Positions 38,996 through 49,023 of a stretch of DNA of 64,000 bases are shown here, in pieces. Position 1 is the first letter of the stretch, and each line of letters begins with the position of its first letter. Source of the stretch: Eggerthellaceae bacterium. GTDB lineage: Bacteria > Actinomycetota > Coriobacteriia > Coriobacteriales > Eggerthellaceae. Below the pieces are notes generated by a model. That model ran no database searches, was not told the origin of the DNA, and was given only the letters and a program-made list of their open reading frames with translations. Location: contig SUUI01000001.1 in NCBI GenBank assembly GCA_015062605.1, positions 62,001-126,000 on the forward strand, read 5' to 3'. The position numbers and the translations under genes were made by a program.

Positions 38996-40363
38996 TCATT
39001 TTCTTTTATCGGCCTCGGCGACAATCCGATCTACGACCTGCAGAGCATCAGCCATTGCCGTAGCAACAAGGGTCGAACCCATGCGCGCGTCGCCGGCAAC
39101 GTATACGTTTTTGTTCGCAGCAAACGCTTCGAGCACTTTCTGCTCGGCGCCGATGAAGCCTTTTGCAATCAACACCAAATCGGCAGGGACCTCAAAAGAA
39201 TCACCATCGGGAATCGGACGGGCTAAGACCGCCGAAACCGATCCTTCCCCGTTATCAACGAAACCGACAGTATCTGTTGACCACAAGCGAGGATCTTCCC
39301 CGAAAAGCGCCATGGCTTCACGCTGACCGTAGCCTTGCGTGTAGACGTCCCTTGCATTCGGCCACGCGTCCCAAGAATCAGCTGAATCAGGCGACCTTTT
39401 CGCACGGATGATCTGGCGAACGCTGGCTGCACCTTGACGCAATGCCGTCGCTACGCAATCGACGCCCGTATCGCCGCCACCGATGACGGCAACGTTCTTT
39501 CCCTTTGCCGTGATGGAGGCTTCTCGTTCGTCAAGAAGCGCATGCGTTGCCTCACTGAGATATTCGACTGCGAAATGAATGCCCGAAAGCCCTGCTCCTG
39601 GAACGTCGACGCGACGCGGCATGCGGGAACCGCATGCGATCACGACGGCATCTGATTCTGCGCAGATATCATCAGCGATGGACACGGCATCTGTATTGAG
39701 GAAAAACTCGATACCGCTCTCCTCCATCAGTTGGCACCGACGTTCAACTACCCACTTGGGGAGTTTCATGTTCGGGATGCCGTACATGAGCAAACCACCA
39801 GGCCGATCGTCTTTCTCGTAAACGCGTACGCGCCATCCCCTTCGCGCAAGTTCCCACGCCGCCGTTAGTCCAGCAGGCCCGGATCCGATGATGCTTGCGA
39901 GGGGCGCATCCGATGCACACTTCGGCAACGGATCGATTCCTAAAGACCATTGGAAATCAGAAATCGCGCGCTCGTTATCATGGATGGTCACCGACGCATC
40001 GTTCAATCCAAGATTGCATGCTGCTTCGCATGGCGCTGGGCACACGCGTCCTGTGAATTCAGGAAACGGGTTAGTTAGGCTCAAGCGTTTTGCAGCATCG
40101 GAAAGTCGCCCGCGATACAGCAAATCGTTCGTCTCGGGAATGAGGTTATGGAGCGGGCAGCCCGTAGCACGCCGCGCTCCGTTGAACGCCAGACCGCTCT
40201 GGCAGAAGGGAACGCCGCAATTCATGCAACGACTTGCCTGCTCACGCTGTTCTTCGGATAGCAAATCAACAGTGAAATCATCGAAATCCCGGATTGCCTC
40301 AACTGCCGGCCGCATACCGTGCTCTTTACGGCCGACTTGTAAAAATGCACCTGATCGGCCCAT
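38996..40363 (-). CDS. gltD: Glutamate synthase, small (NAD(P)H, beta) subunit
   Basis: Passes electrons from NAD(P)H through FAD and Fe-S clusters to GltB. 455 residues. N-terminal cysteine clusters CMNCGVPFC, CPLHN and CPAPCEAAC bind 4Fe-4S; then the FAD-binding GSGPAGLTAAWELARRG (about 160) and the NAD(P) loop VIGGGDTGVDC (about 305). The start is one base after the gltB stop, so the subunits are translationally coupled. Confidence 0.97.
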   Translation of the reverse strand: MGRSGAFLQVGRKEHGMRPAVEAIRDFDDFTVDLLSEEQREQASRCMNCGVPFCQSGLAFNGARRATGCPLHNLIPETNDLLYRGRLSDAAKRLSLTNPFPEFTGRVCPAPCEAACNLGLNDASVTIHDNERAISDFQWSLGIDPLPKCASDAPLASIIGSGPAGLTAAWELARRGWRVRVYEKDDRPGGLLMYGIPNMKLPKWVVERRCQLMEESGIEFFLNTDAVSIADDICAESDAVVIACGSRMPRRVDVPGAGLSGIHFAVEYLSEATHALLDEREASITAKGKNVAVIGGGDTGVDCVATALRQGAASVRQIIRAKRSPDSADSWDAWPNARDVYTQGYGQREAMALFGEDPRLWSTDTVGFVDNGEGSVSAVLARPIPDGDSFEVPADLVLIAKGFIGAEQKVLEAFAANKNVYVAGDARMGSTLVATAMADALQVVDRIVAEADKRK

Positions 40364-40364
40364 G

Positions 40365-43300
40365 TTACGACCTCGCTTTCCTCGACTCGAATGCCTCCTC
40401 GACGGCTTGGTTGTGCGTCAAGCCAGACGCCTCGAGCTTAGCCGTAAGGCTCATGATGGCTTCGTATTCCCGCGGAATCACCTTCACGAAATCTCGTGCG
40501 ATATCACCGAAGCGGTATAGCAGCTTGATGCCCAGAGGGCTTCCCGTGCGCTGCACGTGCTCATCGACAAGCTTCCTGATAAGGTCGAGCTCATCGTTGT
40601 CGGGAGCCTTGATGTCGACCATCTCGCGGTTGCAACGTTCTGTAAGCGTATGTTCGGCATCGTAGACATATGCCACGCCGCCGCTCATACCCGCTGCGAA
40701 ATTGAGTCCAACCTCGCCTAAGATGAGCACGGTGCCGCCCGTCATGTACTCGCAACCGTTGTTTCCAACGCCTTCAACGACTAAGGTTGCGCCAGAATTA
40801 CGCACGGCAAAGCGCTGACCGGCAAGCCCATTCACGAATCCGCGACCGCCCGTTGCACCGTAAAACGCCACATTGCCCGCGATGATGTTCTCCTCGGGAC
40901 GATAGTTCGCCGTGCGCGGCGGAGCAACCGACACGATACCGCCCGACAATCCCTTACCGAAGAAGTCGTTGGTCTCGCCTTCGATGTTGAGCGTGATGCC
41001 TGCTGGCAGAAACGCACCGAAGCTCATACCGCCGGAACCTGCGCAGTCGATCGTCAGCGTCTCATCAGGAAGCCCGTCTGCATGGCGCCCGGTCACCTCC
41101 GAACCGAGCATCGTTCCGACGCAGCGATTCACATTCGCGATATCCACATGGAATCGCTGGGGTGAAAGCGTGTTGCGGGCATCGCTCGAATAAGGGATGA
41201 GCAGTGTCGCATCCAGCGTACGATCGAGCGTGTTTTCTGGCGCACACGATGCAACCGAATGGGGGCTGTCCGCACCGTGAATCGCACGTCCGTACTCAGC
41301 ATGTGCTTGAACGAGTAGGTCGGAAAGATCGACGAGCCGAGCCTTCCAACTCCGCGCAACATCGAGTTGTTGCAAGCAATCGACGCGGCCAACCATGTCC
41401 TCGACAGTCGCAAAGCCCATATCGGCCATGAAATGCCGCAGTTGTTCGGCAACCATCATCATGAAGTTGACCACGTATTCGGGTTTGCCTTTGAAGCGGT
41501 TACGCAACTCGCAGTTTTGCGTGGCGATACCAACAGGGCACGTATCCTGTTGGCAGTCACGTTGCATCAGGCAGCCCATAGCCACGAGCGGCATCGTCGC
41601 GAAACCGAACTCCTCGGCACCGAGCAGGCAGGCAATGGCCACATCGCGACCATCCATCAACTTGCCATCGGCCTCGAGCACAACTCGTGACCGAAGACCG
41701 TTACGCAAAAGCGTCTGCTGCGTCTCGGCTAAACCCAATTCAAGCGGTAAGCCAGCGTGGTAGATGGAATCACGTGGTGCAGCACCCGTGCCGCCATTGC
41801 TGCCAGATATCAGGATCTTGTGCGCCCCGCCCTTCGCAACGCCTGTTGCAATGGTGCCCACGCCCGCTTCGGCCACAAGCTTCACCGAAACGCGGGCGCT
41901 CGGATTGGAGTTCTTCATATCGAAGATTACTTCCGCCAGATCCTCAATCGAGTAAATATCGTGATGTGGCGGCGGCGAGATGAGACCCACGCCAGGCGTG
42001 CATCTACGTGCACGTGCGATCCAAGGCCACACTTTCCCACCGGGAAGATGACCGCCCTCGCCCGGCTTTGCACCCTGGGCCATTTTAATCTGTATCTCAT
42101 CAGCGCTCATAAGATAGCGACTTGTCACGCCGAAGCGTCCCGATGCAATCTGCTTGATCGCCGAACGTTTGCTATCTCCATTCGGAAGCGTCACCTCACG
42201 TGCCGGATCCTCTCCGCCCTCGCCACTGTTCGAACGACCTTGGATCCTATTCATGGCTATGGCAAGGCATTCGTGTGCTTCCTGAGAGATAGAGCCATAG
42301 CTCATCGCTCCCGTATTGAAGCGTTTTACGATCTCGCTTGCCGGCTCAACGGAACTGAGCGGAATAGGACGATTCACGGGAGCGAATTGGAGCAGATCGC
42401 GCAGCACGATGGTACGTCCAGGCGCATGCACGGACCTGCTGTACTTCTCGAACAAAGCGTAGTCGTTTTCGCGCACGGCGCGCTGGAACAGATTTATCGT
42501 GATGGGATTCAGAAGATGCTCCTCGCCTCCGAGGGGTCGCCATGACGTGCGACCTGAGCTCGGAAGCTGATCAGGAGATGGGGTCTTGCGCAAGTTGCAT
42601 GCAGCCTCATGGCGTTCGTCGCATTCCCGCTGGACATCATCGATCGTCAAGCCGCCAATGCGACTGACCGTTCCTGTGAAGTGCTCATTTACGAGCGCTT
42701 CCGATAAGCCCACCGCTTCGAAAATCTGCGCTGCATGATATCCCTGCATGGTCGAGATGCCCATCTTGGACATAATGGAGACTATTCCCGCGACGATTGC
42801 TTGGTTGTAATTCGCAATCGCCTCGTCCACATCGATCTCGACGATTCCGCGTGCGCACAAGTCGCGAATGGTATCGTGAATAAGATACGGGAAGATGCCG
42901 GAAGCCGAATAGCCCACCAATGCCGCGAAGTCATGCGGAGTGATGGCATCGCCCGTCTCGACGATGATATCAGCATGCGTGCGAAGCCCTCGTCTTAGCA
43001 AATGGTTATGAACCGATGCAACCGCGAGCAATGATGGCACAGGCGCGCGCCCATCGCTTGCCCTATCGGAAAGGACGATGAGGTCGTTTCCGGCGCGTAC
43101 GGCCTCCTCAGCTTTGGCGCGCAACTCCTTTAGAGCATTATCGAGCGCATGCGCTCCTTCCTGAGGCGCATACGTTGCATTCAGAATAGCCGCTTTGAAT
43201 CCATGGCGTTCAACATGGGCGAGACCTTCGAACTGGGCCTTATTCAAAATCGGCACATCGAGGCGGATAAGCCGACAATTCGATCGGGCATCATCGAGCA

Positions 43301-44978
43301 GATTGCCGTGATTGCCGATGTACAGAAGCGTTGACGTGATGAACGATTCACGCAACGCGTCAATCGGCGGATTCGTAACCTGTGCGAACAGCTGGTTGAA
43401 ATAATCGAAAAGGCTGCGCGGTTTTTCGGAAAGGCATGCGAGCGGGATATCCGCACCCATCGACGCCAACGGTGCTGCGCCGTCTTTCACCATGGGTATG
43501 ATCGCCTCTTCGATATCATCGTAGAAATAACCATGCTGCGCTTGGCGCTCATGCAGAGGGATATGTGCATCAGGGGCATTATCAGATAATGCCTCGCCTT
43601 CTTCGATCAGCTCATCAAGCGTGAGCATTTCAGCATTGATCCACATGCGGTACGGCTTTTCATTCGCGAATTCGTTCTTGATCTCGTCATCGAACAGCAC
43701 GCGGCCTTTCGAAGGGTCGACAAGGATCATCTGCCCTGGTCCTAAGCTACCTGCAATGAGCACCGTGGCAGGATCTACGTCCAATACGCCGACTTCGCTC
43801 GAAAGGATCAGGCGATCATCGGTAGTCACGTAGTAGCGCGCCGGACGCAAACCGTTGCGATCGATGCATGCACCGGTAACGATGCCGTCGGAAAACGCAA
43901 TAGCCGCTGGTCCGTCCCATGCCTCGGTGAGCATGGATTGGTACGCGTCCCATGCACGGCGTTTGTCAGATAGGTTCTCGTTCTTATCCCATGGCTCGGG
44001 AAGCACCATCGAAACCGCACGTGGCAAGCTGCGACCATTCATGGTGACGAATTCGAGCAGGTTGTCGAGCATAGCGGAGTCGGATCCCTCGTTGTTCAGG
44101 ATCGGGAATACCTTTTCCAGGTCGGCACCCATCACTGGAGAGTACAGGTTCGACTCGCGCGCCCGCGTCCAGTTCACATTGCACCGGAGCGTGTTGATTT
44201 CGCCGTTGTGCACGATATAGCGATTAGGATGAGCGCGTTCCCAAGATGGCGTTGTATTCGTGGAATAGCGCGAATGCACAAGCGCTACAGCCGTTTCCGT
44301 TGAAGCGTCGTTCAAGTCAAGGAAGAAGCGCCTCATCTGGGTAGACACGAGCATGCCTTTATACACGATGGTCCTCGAACTCATCGAGCATACGTAGAAG
44401 ATACGCGAAGCCAAACCAGGATCGACTGACGCAGATTTCTCGATGGTTCGCCTGCATACATAAAGCCGCCGTTCGAATTGCTCGCCCACCTCCGCATCAT
44501 CTGGTCGCCCGAGAAATGCCTGCTTGATCGTCGGCATGCATTCGCGTGCTGTTTCGCCTAAATCGTGTGGATCGGTTGGCACGTCGCGCCAGAACAGCAG
44601 AGGTATGCCGCATTGCGCGCATCCCTCCTCGAAAACGCTCATTGCGCAGGCAACGCCTTCCTCGTCGCGTGGCAAAAACAGCATTGCGACACCGTAATCA
44701 CCTTCAGAAGGAAGCAGGCGCCCGCACTTCTGCGCTTCTTTTCGGAAGAAACGGTGCGGTATCTGGAAAAGGATGCCTGCACCGTCACCGGTGTTCTTCT
44801 CCAAGCCGATGCCGCCACGATGCTCAAGGTTTACAAGCACCGACAGCGCGTCATCGAGCATCTGATGGGATCGTTTGCCTTGCATGTGAGCCAACGCGCC
44901 AATGCCGCACGCGTCATGCTCGAACTGTGGCCGATATAAGCCTTGACCGCTTGGTTGCTGTTCGTCTTCGTATGTCAT
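40365..44978 (-). CDS. gltB: Glutamate synthase, large (alpha) subunit
   Basis: Reductive transfer of the glutamine amide to 2-oxoglutarate, giving two glutamates. 1537 residues, full length. A 23-residue propeptide precedes the catalytic cysteine (EHDACGIG). Domains: type II glutaminase (to ~430), central domain (~470-760), FMN-binding synthase domain with the 3Fe-4S cysteines in CLMQRDCQQDTCPVG (about 1130), and the C-terminal GxGxG beta-helix (~1270-1460). Together with the two GlnA proteins it completes the GS-GOGAT cycle. Confidence 0.97.
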   Translation of the reverse strand: MTYEDEQQPSGQGLYRPQFEHDACGIGALAHMQGKRSHQMLDDALSVLVNLEHRGGIGLEKNTGDGAGILFQIPHRFFRKEAQKCGRLLPSEGDYGVAMLFLPRDEEGVACAMSVFEEGCAQCGIPLLFWRDVPTDPHDLGETARECMPTIKQAFLGRPDDAEVGEQFERRLYVCRRTIEKSASVDPGLASRIFYVCSMSSRTIVYKGMLVSTQMRRFFLDLNDASTETAVALVHSRYSTNTTPSWERAHPNRYIVHNGEINTLRCNVNWTRARESNLYSPVMGADLEKVFPILNNEGSDSAMLDNLLEFVTMNGRSLPRAVSMVLPEPWDKNENLSDKRRAWDAYQSMLTEAWDGPAAIAFSDGIVTGACIDRNGLRPARYYVTTDDRLILSSEVGVLDVDPATVLIAGSLGPGQMILVDPSKGRVLFDDEIKNEFANEKPYRMWINAEMLTLDELIEEGEALSDNAPDAHIPLHERQAQHGYFYDDIEEAIIPMVKDGAAPLASMGADIPLACLSEKPRSLFDYFNQLFAQVTNPPIDALRESFITSTLLYIGNHGNLLDDARSNCRLIRLDVPILNKAQFEGLAHVERHGFKAAILNATYAPQEGAHALDNALKELRAKAEEAVRAGNDLIVLSDRASDGRAPVPSLLAVASVHNHLLRRGLRTHADIIVETGDAITPHDFAALVGYSASGIFPYLIHDTIRDLCARGIVEIDVDEAIANYNQAIVAGIVSIMSKMGISTMQGYHAAQIFEAVGLSEALVNEHFTGTVSRIGGLTIDDVQRECDERHEAACNLRKTPSPDQLPSSGRTSWRPLGGEEHLLNPITINLFQRAVRENDYALFEKYSRSVHAPGRTIVLRDLLQFAPVNRPIPLSSVEPASEIVKRFNTGAMSYGSISQEAHECLAIAMNRIQGRSNSGEGGEDPAREVTLPNGDSKRSAIKQIASGRFGVTSRYLMSADEIQIKMAQGAKPGEGGHLPGGKVWPWIARARRCTPGVGLISPPPHHDIYSIEDLAEVIFDMKNSNPSARVSVKLVAEAGVGTIATGVAKGGAHKILISGSNGGTGAAPRDSIYHAGLPLELGLAETQQTLLRNGLRSRVVLEADGKLMDGRDVAIACLLGAEEFGFATMPLVAMGCLMQRDCQQDTCPVGIATQNCELRNRFKGKPEYVVNFMMMVAEQLRHFMADMGFATVEDMVGRVDCLQQLDVARSWKARLVDLSDLLVQAHAEYGRAIHGADSPHSVASCAPENTLDRTLDATLLIPYSSDARNTLSPQRFHVDIANVNRCVGTMLGSEVTGRHADGLPDETLTIDCAGSGGMSFGAFLPAGITLNIEGETNDFFGKGLSGGIVSVAPPRTANYRPEENIIAGNVAFYGATGGRGFVNGLAGQRFAVRNSGATLVVEGVGNNGCEYMTGGTVLILGEVGLNFAAGMSGGVAYVYDAEHTLTERCNREMVDIKAPDNDELDLIRKLVDEHVQRTGSPLGIKLLYRFGDIARDFVKVIPREYEAIMSLTAKLEASGLTHNQAVEEAFESRKARS

Positions 44979-45061
44979 ATCGTCCCCTCATTCAGGCGAG
45001 TTGCTCTGCGCTCGAAAAGGCCCAGTTATCTCATCATTGTTACGAAGTCTAGGTTTACAAC

Positions 45062-45109
45062 GTGACTCACCCGTTTCGGCTGCGTTTCGGGATGGTTAAA
45101 TCGCGTAAC
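45062..45109 (+). promoter_or_regulatory. 11-bp periodic repeats between gltB and pyrG
   Basis: On the plus strand: GTGAC (45062), GTTTC (45073), GTTTC (45084), GTTAA (45095), exact 11-bp steps, then an off-phase GTAAC at 45105. The polarity points toward pyrG, but gltB starts divergently 84 bases away and could use the same block. Confidence 0.55.
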
Positions 45110-45137
45110 AAGCCTCATCGGCATGCGATGACCGCCT

Positions 45138-45143
45138 TATAAT
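45138..45143 (+). promoter_or_regulatory. pyrG -10 box
   Basis: A perfect TATAAT 84 bases upstream of the pyrG ATG. No good -35 exists at 17 bases; the periodic repeats end 38 bases upstream, one helical turn further than at asnB. Confidence 0.5.
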
Positions 45144-45227
45144 CAAGAAGCGTTTGAGGAAACGTTCGTGTTTCGTGCGAATCGTTTTTCCAAGCGCTTT
45201 TTTCATGCTCACGGACGGGAGGCTCAC

Positions 45228-46856
45228 ATGGCAAAGCACATCTTCGTGACCGGAGGCGTTGTTTCATCGCTTGGCAAGGGAATCACTGCCGCATCGCTTG
45301 CGCATCTGCTCAAGGCCCGCGGCTATAAGGTGACCATGCAGAAGATGGATCCTTATTTGAACGTCGATCCCGGAACCATGAGCCCCTTCCAACATGGTGA
45401 GGTCTTCGTTACCGATGACGGCCACGAAGGCGACCTCGACCTCGGGCACTACGAACGCTTCCTCGATGAAAACCTGATTCGGGAATCGAACTTCACGCAA
45501 GGGTCGATATACCAGCTGCTTGTTGCGCGCGAACGCCGAGGTGACTTCCTCGGTGGCACAGTGCAGGTCATCCCCCATGTAACCGATGCCATCAAGGAGC
45601 GCATCCTGCGGGCGGCAACGCAAACAGGAGCCCATATCGTCATCTCCGAAATCGGCGGCACGATCGGAGATATCGAAGGTCAGCCGTTCATCGAAGCCGT
45701 ACGTCAGCTGCGCCATGAGCTTGGCCATGATAATGTCGTGTTCGTGCACGTAAGCCTCGTTCCCTACATTGCCGCAGCCCATGAGGTGAAGACGAAGCCC
45801 ACACAGCATTCCGTGAAGGAGATGCGCAGTATGGGTGTGCAACCCGACTTCATCGTATGCCGCTCCGACCATGAGATCAACGACGCTGTGCGTGCGAAAA
45901 TCGCACATTTCTGCGACGTGGACGTCGATTCGGTGCTTTCGTGCGCGGACGCTCCGAGCATCTACGATGTACCGCAGGATTTGTTCGATCAGGGATTCGA
46001 CGTGAAAGTGCTGCAGCGGCTCAAGTTACCGGAATGCGATCTGAAGCGCGTTCCATTATCCGACTACACCGAAGCGGCAGCCAATTGCACGGGCGATGTC
46101 GATATCGCCGTCGTCGGCAAGTACACGAGCCTGCCCGATGCCTACCTCTCGGTCATCGAGGCGCTTCATCACGCGGGCGTAGCGAAGGGTGTGAATGCGA
46201 ACGTGCATCTTATCGATGGCGAGGAGCTCAACGAATCAAACATCGCTGAGACGCTTGGCAAGATGGATGGAATCCTCGTTCCAGGAGGGTTCGGACAACG
46301 CGCTTTCGAGGGCAAGATCGCCGCAGCACGTTATGCACGGGAAAACAACATCCCCTATCTCGGGCTTTGCCTCGGCCTGCAAGCAGCGGTCTGCGAATTC
46401 GCACGGCATGTTGCCGGACTCGAAGGTGCAACATCGGCTGAGTTCGCTGACGAAGGAACGCTGATTGCCGGAAGCAGCACGCCGTTCGTCATCGACCTTA
46501 TGCCCGAACAGGAAGGTATCGAAGATAAGGGCGGCACCATGCGTCTAGGGGCATATCCATGCAAGCTTACGCCTGGCACGCTTGCATTTGCGGCTTACGG
46601 CGAAGAGCTTATCTACGAACGGCACCGTCATCGCTACGAAGTCAATAACGCCTATCGCGACGAGCTTCAAAAAGCTGGTTTGGTGATTTCAGGACTGTCG
46701 CCTGACGGTCGATTGACCGAGATGATCGAGCTTTCGGATCATCCGTGGTTCGTTGCGACCCAGGCACATCCCGAATTTAAGAGTCGCCCGGGCAAGCCGC
46801 ATCCGCTTTTCAGAGATTTCGTTGCAGCAGCGATCAGACTTCGCGCCGAGGCATAA
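45228..46856 (+). CDS. pyrG: CTP synthase
   Basis: Converts UTP to CTP with glutamine nitrogen. 542 residues from ATG 45228 (MAKHIFVTGGVVSSLGKG), with GGGAGG 5 bases upstream; the frame runs 60 bases further but without conservation. Synthase domain with MQKMDPYLNVDPGTMSPFQHGE, then the class I glutaminase with nucleophile Cys in LGLCLGLQAA and THPE-like QAHPEFKSRPG. Divergent from gltB and sharing its 249-base regulatory gap. Confidence 0.98.
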   Translation: MAKHIFVTGGVVSSLGKGITAASLAHLLKARGYKVTMQKMDPYLNVDPGTMSPFQHGEVFVTDDGHEGDLDLGHYERFLDENLIRESNFTQGSIYQLLVARERRGDFLGGTVQVIPHVTDAIKERILRAATQTGAHIVISEIGGTIGDIEGQPFIEAVRQLRHELGHDNVVFVHVSLVPYIAAAHEVKTKPTQHSVKEMRSMGVQPDFIVCRSDHEINDAVRAKIAHFCDVDVDSVLSCADAPSIYDVPQDLFDQGFDVKVLQRLKLPECDLKRVPLSDYTEAAANCTGDVDIAVVGKYTSLPDAYLSVIEALHHAGVAKGVNANVHLIDGEELNESNIAETLGKMDGILVPGGFGQRAFEGKIAAARYARENNIPYLGLCLGLQAAVCEFARHVAGLEGATSAEFADEGTLIAGSSTPFVIDLMPEQEGIEDKGGTMRLGAYPCKLTPGTLAFAAYGEELIYERHRHRYEVNNAYRDELQKAGLVISGLSPDGRLTEMIELSDHPWFVATQAHPEFKSRPGKPHPLFRDFVAAAIRLRAEA

Positions 46857-46864
46857 CGTCGCAA

Positions 46865-48949
46865 TTAAGCAGGCTTTTTCCGGTCTATAAAGAAGACGCG
46901 GTACCACACGAGGAACGAATAGATGATCCAGATGCGTCTGGAGTTGTCGGTGCCTGCACGATGCTCGTCAAGCAAACGTACAAGCTCGACGTCATTGAAA
47001 AACCGCTTTGCATGCTCGCTTTCGAATTCGCGTTTTACCTGATTGTAGTATTGCTCGTCTCGAAGCCAGTTCACCACGGGAACGGGAAACCCAAGTTTTT
47101 CTTTCTGCGCCCAGTCGCGCGGAATCGCGCGCTCGGCAGCTTGACGTAAAGTCACCTTCGTTTGGCTTTCGGAAAGCTTCTGAGAAGTGGGGATGCTCGC
47201 TGACAAATCGAAGACCGCACGATCGAGGAACGGTACACGCGATTCGAGTGAGTGGGCCATCGACATCTTATCCGTCTTAAGCAGGATATCGCCTACAAGC
47301 CAAAACCACAGATCGACATATTGCATGCGCGTAGGCTCATCATATGCAGAAACCTCCGCGTACACGGGTGCAGTCAGCTGCTGTGGGGTCGGTAGACCTG
47401 TCGAATCGCTTTCCGAAGAACCTTCTGCACAGACGGTCGCTTGCACACTAAGCCCGATCAGACGCTCTGGCCCACCAGGATGGGTCGTTTTATGAAGACG
47501 TTCGAGCAATGCTGGTGCCAATATGCGCTCGCGCTCTTCGGAAGTGAAGGCTACGCCATTCGCATTCGTGTAATACCAATCCTCGACCTGCTCGGATGCA
47601 CGCTCGAGATAGTTCGCTCCACGCTTGCCGGCTCTTCGCAAGGCTTTCGAGCCTGCACGCAACAAGGGCTTCGGAATCAGATGCATGTGAGCGCTTGCAA
47701 GCGGTGCTTGATAGATGCGGTATCCTCCGAAGAACTCATCTGCGCCTTCCCCGGACAGCACGGCCTTCACCCGACGTGCGGCAAGCTTGTCGACGAAGTA
47801 CAGCGCCACTGCGCTCGGATCGGCAGATGGTTCGTCCATATGCCACTGCACGAGTGGGAAAGCTCGCCAGAATTCCTCTTCGGAAATATGATGGGAGTCG
47901 TTTTCGATTCCTAGGCGATGCGCCAATTCTTGTGCCCAGCTCACCTCATCGCGTTCGCCCTCGTATTCGGAAAAACCCACAGTAAAGGTCTTGATGCCGG
48001 GATTCTCTTTAGCAAGGCATGCAGCAAGGTAACTCGAATCGATGCCACTTGACAAAAACGAACCGACTTCGACATCGGCTACATTATGGAAACGCACTGA
48101 TTCTCGAATCGCATGATCGATGGCCTCGACCGTCTCCTGTTCGCTTCGCTGGTCATCGATGCTGTACTCGGGCTTCCAATAACGCTTAATTTCGATTTCC
48201 CCGTTTTCGTATACCTTCAGGAAATGACCTTGCGGCAATTTGTATATTCCAGCGAAGAACGTTTCATGAAGTGCTGAAAACTGGAAGCACAGGTATTGGG
48301 CTAGAGCATCCTCGTTCAGTTCGCGATTGTAAGAAGGATGCTCGAGAATACACTTTATCTCCGAAGCGAAGATGAATCGCCCGTCTTGTTTCGTGTAATA
48401 AAACGGCTTGATGCCGAAGAAGTCGCGCGCGCAAAACAGCTCGTGCGTTTTCGCATCATAGATTGCGAATGCGAACATCCCGCGCAAGCGCTTGAGCACA
48501 GCCTCCGAAAAGGCGATGTATCCAACCAAAAGCACCTCGGTATCAGAGTCGGTTTTAAACTCATAGCCCATATCTTCAAGCTCACAACGAAGCTCGCGAT
48601 AGTTATAGATCTCGCCGTTGAAAACGATGGAATACCGACCCCGCACAAATGAACTTGGATAATCGACCTCGACATCTCCGACGGCAGCTTTATCGCCGCG
48701 AACATGGTCGAACATGATCGCCTTCGAAAAAACGGATGATGAAAGCTCGTCCGTTTCGCGCACCATCGGTTGACCGCCGCCCGCCAAGTCAATCAGAGAC
48801 AGGCGCCTATGTCCCAACGCAACGCCATCCGCAATGTAGATACCTTCGCCATCGGGTCCCCGATGCGCCATTACATCGCACATACCTTTTACGATTGCAA
48901 GGTCCTCAGCGCTTCCGGATGCGCCTGTGAATCCGCATATGCCGCACAT
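46865..48949 (-). CDS. asnB: Asparagine synthetase B (glutamine-hydrolysing)
   Basis: 694 residues, longer than E. coli AsnB (554). Cys2 is the nucleophile in MCGICGF; HRGPDGEG and FNGEIYNY complete the glutaminase. The synthetase half has LSSGIDSSYLA (PP-loop, about 305) and SGEGADEFFGGY. Two inserts explain the length: about 40 residues (65-104) inside the glutaminase, and about 50 residues (roughly 495-545) before the final helical part. It ends 8 bases from the convergent pyrG stop. The promoter is flanked by periodic repeats (49024-49061). Confidence 0.95.
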   Translation of the reverse strand: MCGICGFTGASGSAEDLAIVKGMCDVMAHRGPDGEGIYIADGVALGHRRLSLIDLAGGGQPMVRETDELSSSVFSKAIMFDHVRGDKAAVGDVEVDYPSSFVRGRYSIVFNGEIYNYRELRCELEDMGYEFKTDSDTEVLLVGYIAFSEAVLKRLRGMFAFAIYDAKTHELFCARDFFGIKPFYYTKQDGRFIFASEIKCILEHPSYNRELNEDALAQYLCFQFSALHETFFAGIYKLPQGHFLKVYENGEIEIKRYWKPEYSIDDQRSEQETVEAIDHAIRESVRFHNVADVEVGSFLSSGIDSSYLAACLAKENPGIKTFTVGFSEYEGERDEVSWAQELAHRLGIENDSHHISEEEFWRAFPLVQWHMDEPSADPSAVALYFVDKLAARRVKAVLSGEGADEFFGGYRIYQAPLASAHMHLIPKPLLRAGSKALRRAGKRGANYLERASEQVEDWYYTNANGVAFTSEERERILAPALLERLHKTTHPGGPERLIGLSVQATVCAEGSSESDSTGLPTPQQLTAPVYAEVSAYDEPTRMQYVDLWFWLVGDILLKTDKMSMAHSLESRVPFLDRAVFDLSASIPTSQKLSESQTKVTLRQAAERAIPRDWAQKEKLGFPVPVVNWLRDEQYYNQVKREFESEHAKRFFNDVELVRLLDEHRAGTDNSRRIWIIYSFLVWYRVFFIDRKKPA

Positions 48950-48989
48950 ACTGCCCCTTTATTGCATCGTCGCATGAATTGCCAGTGTG

Positions 48990-49017
48990 ATTATCGGCAT
49001 ATTCGTTGCGTTGTGGA
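48990..49017 (-). promoter_or_regulatory. Candidate asnB promoter
   Basis: On the minus strand TCCACA (49012-49017), 16-base spacer, GATAAT (48990-48995). The 4-of-6 -35 match suggests dependence on an activator, and the repeat block begins 6 bases upstream of it. Confidence 0.5.
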
Positions 49018-49023
49018 GAAAAG

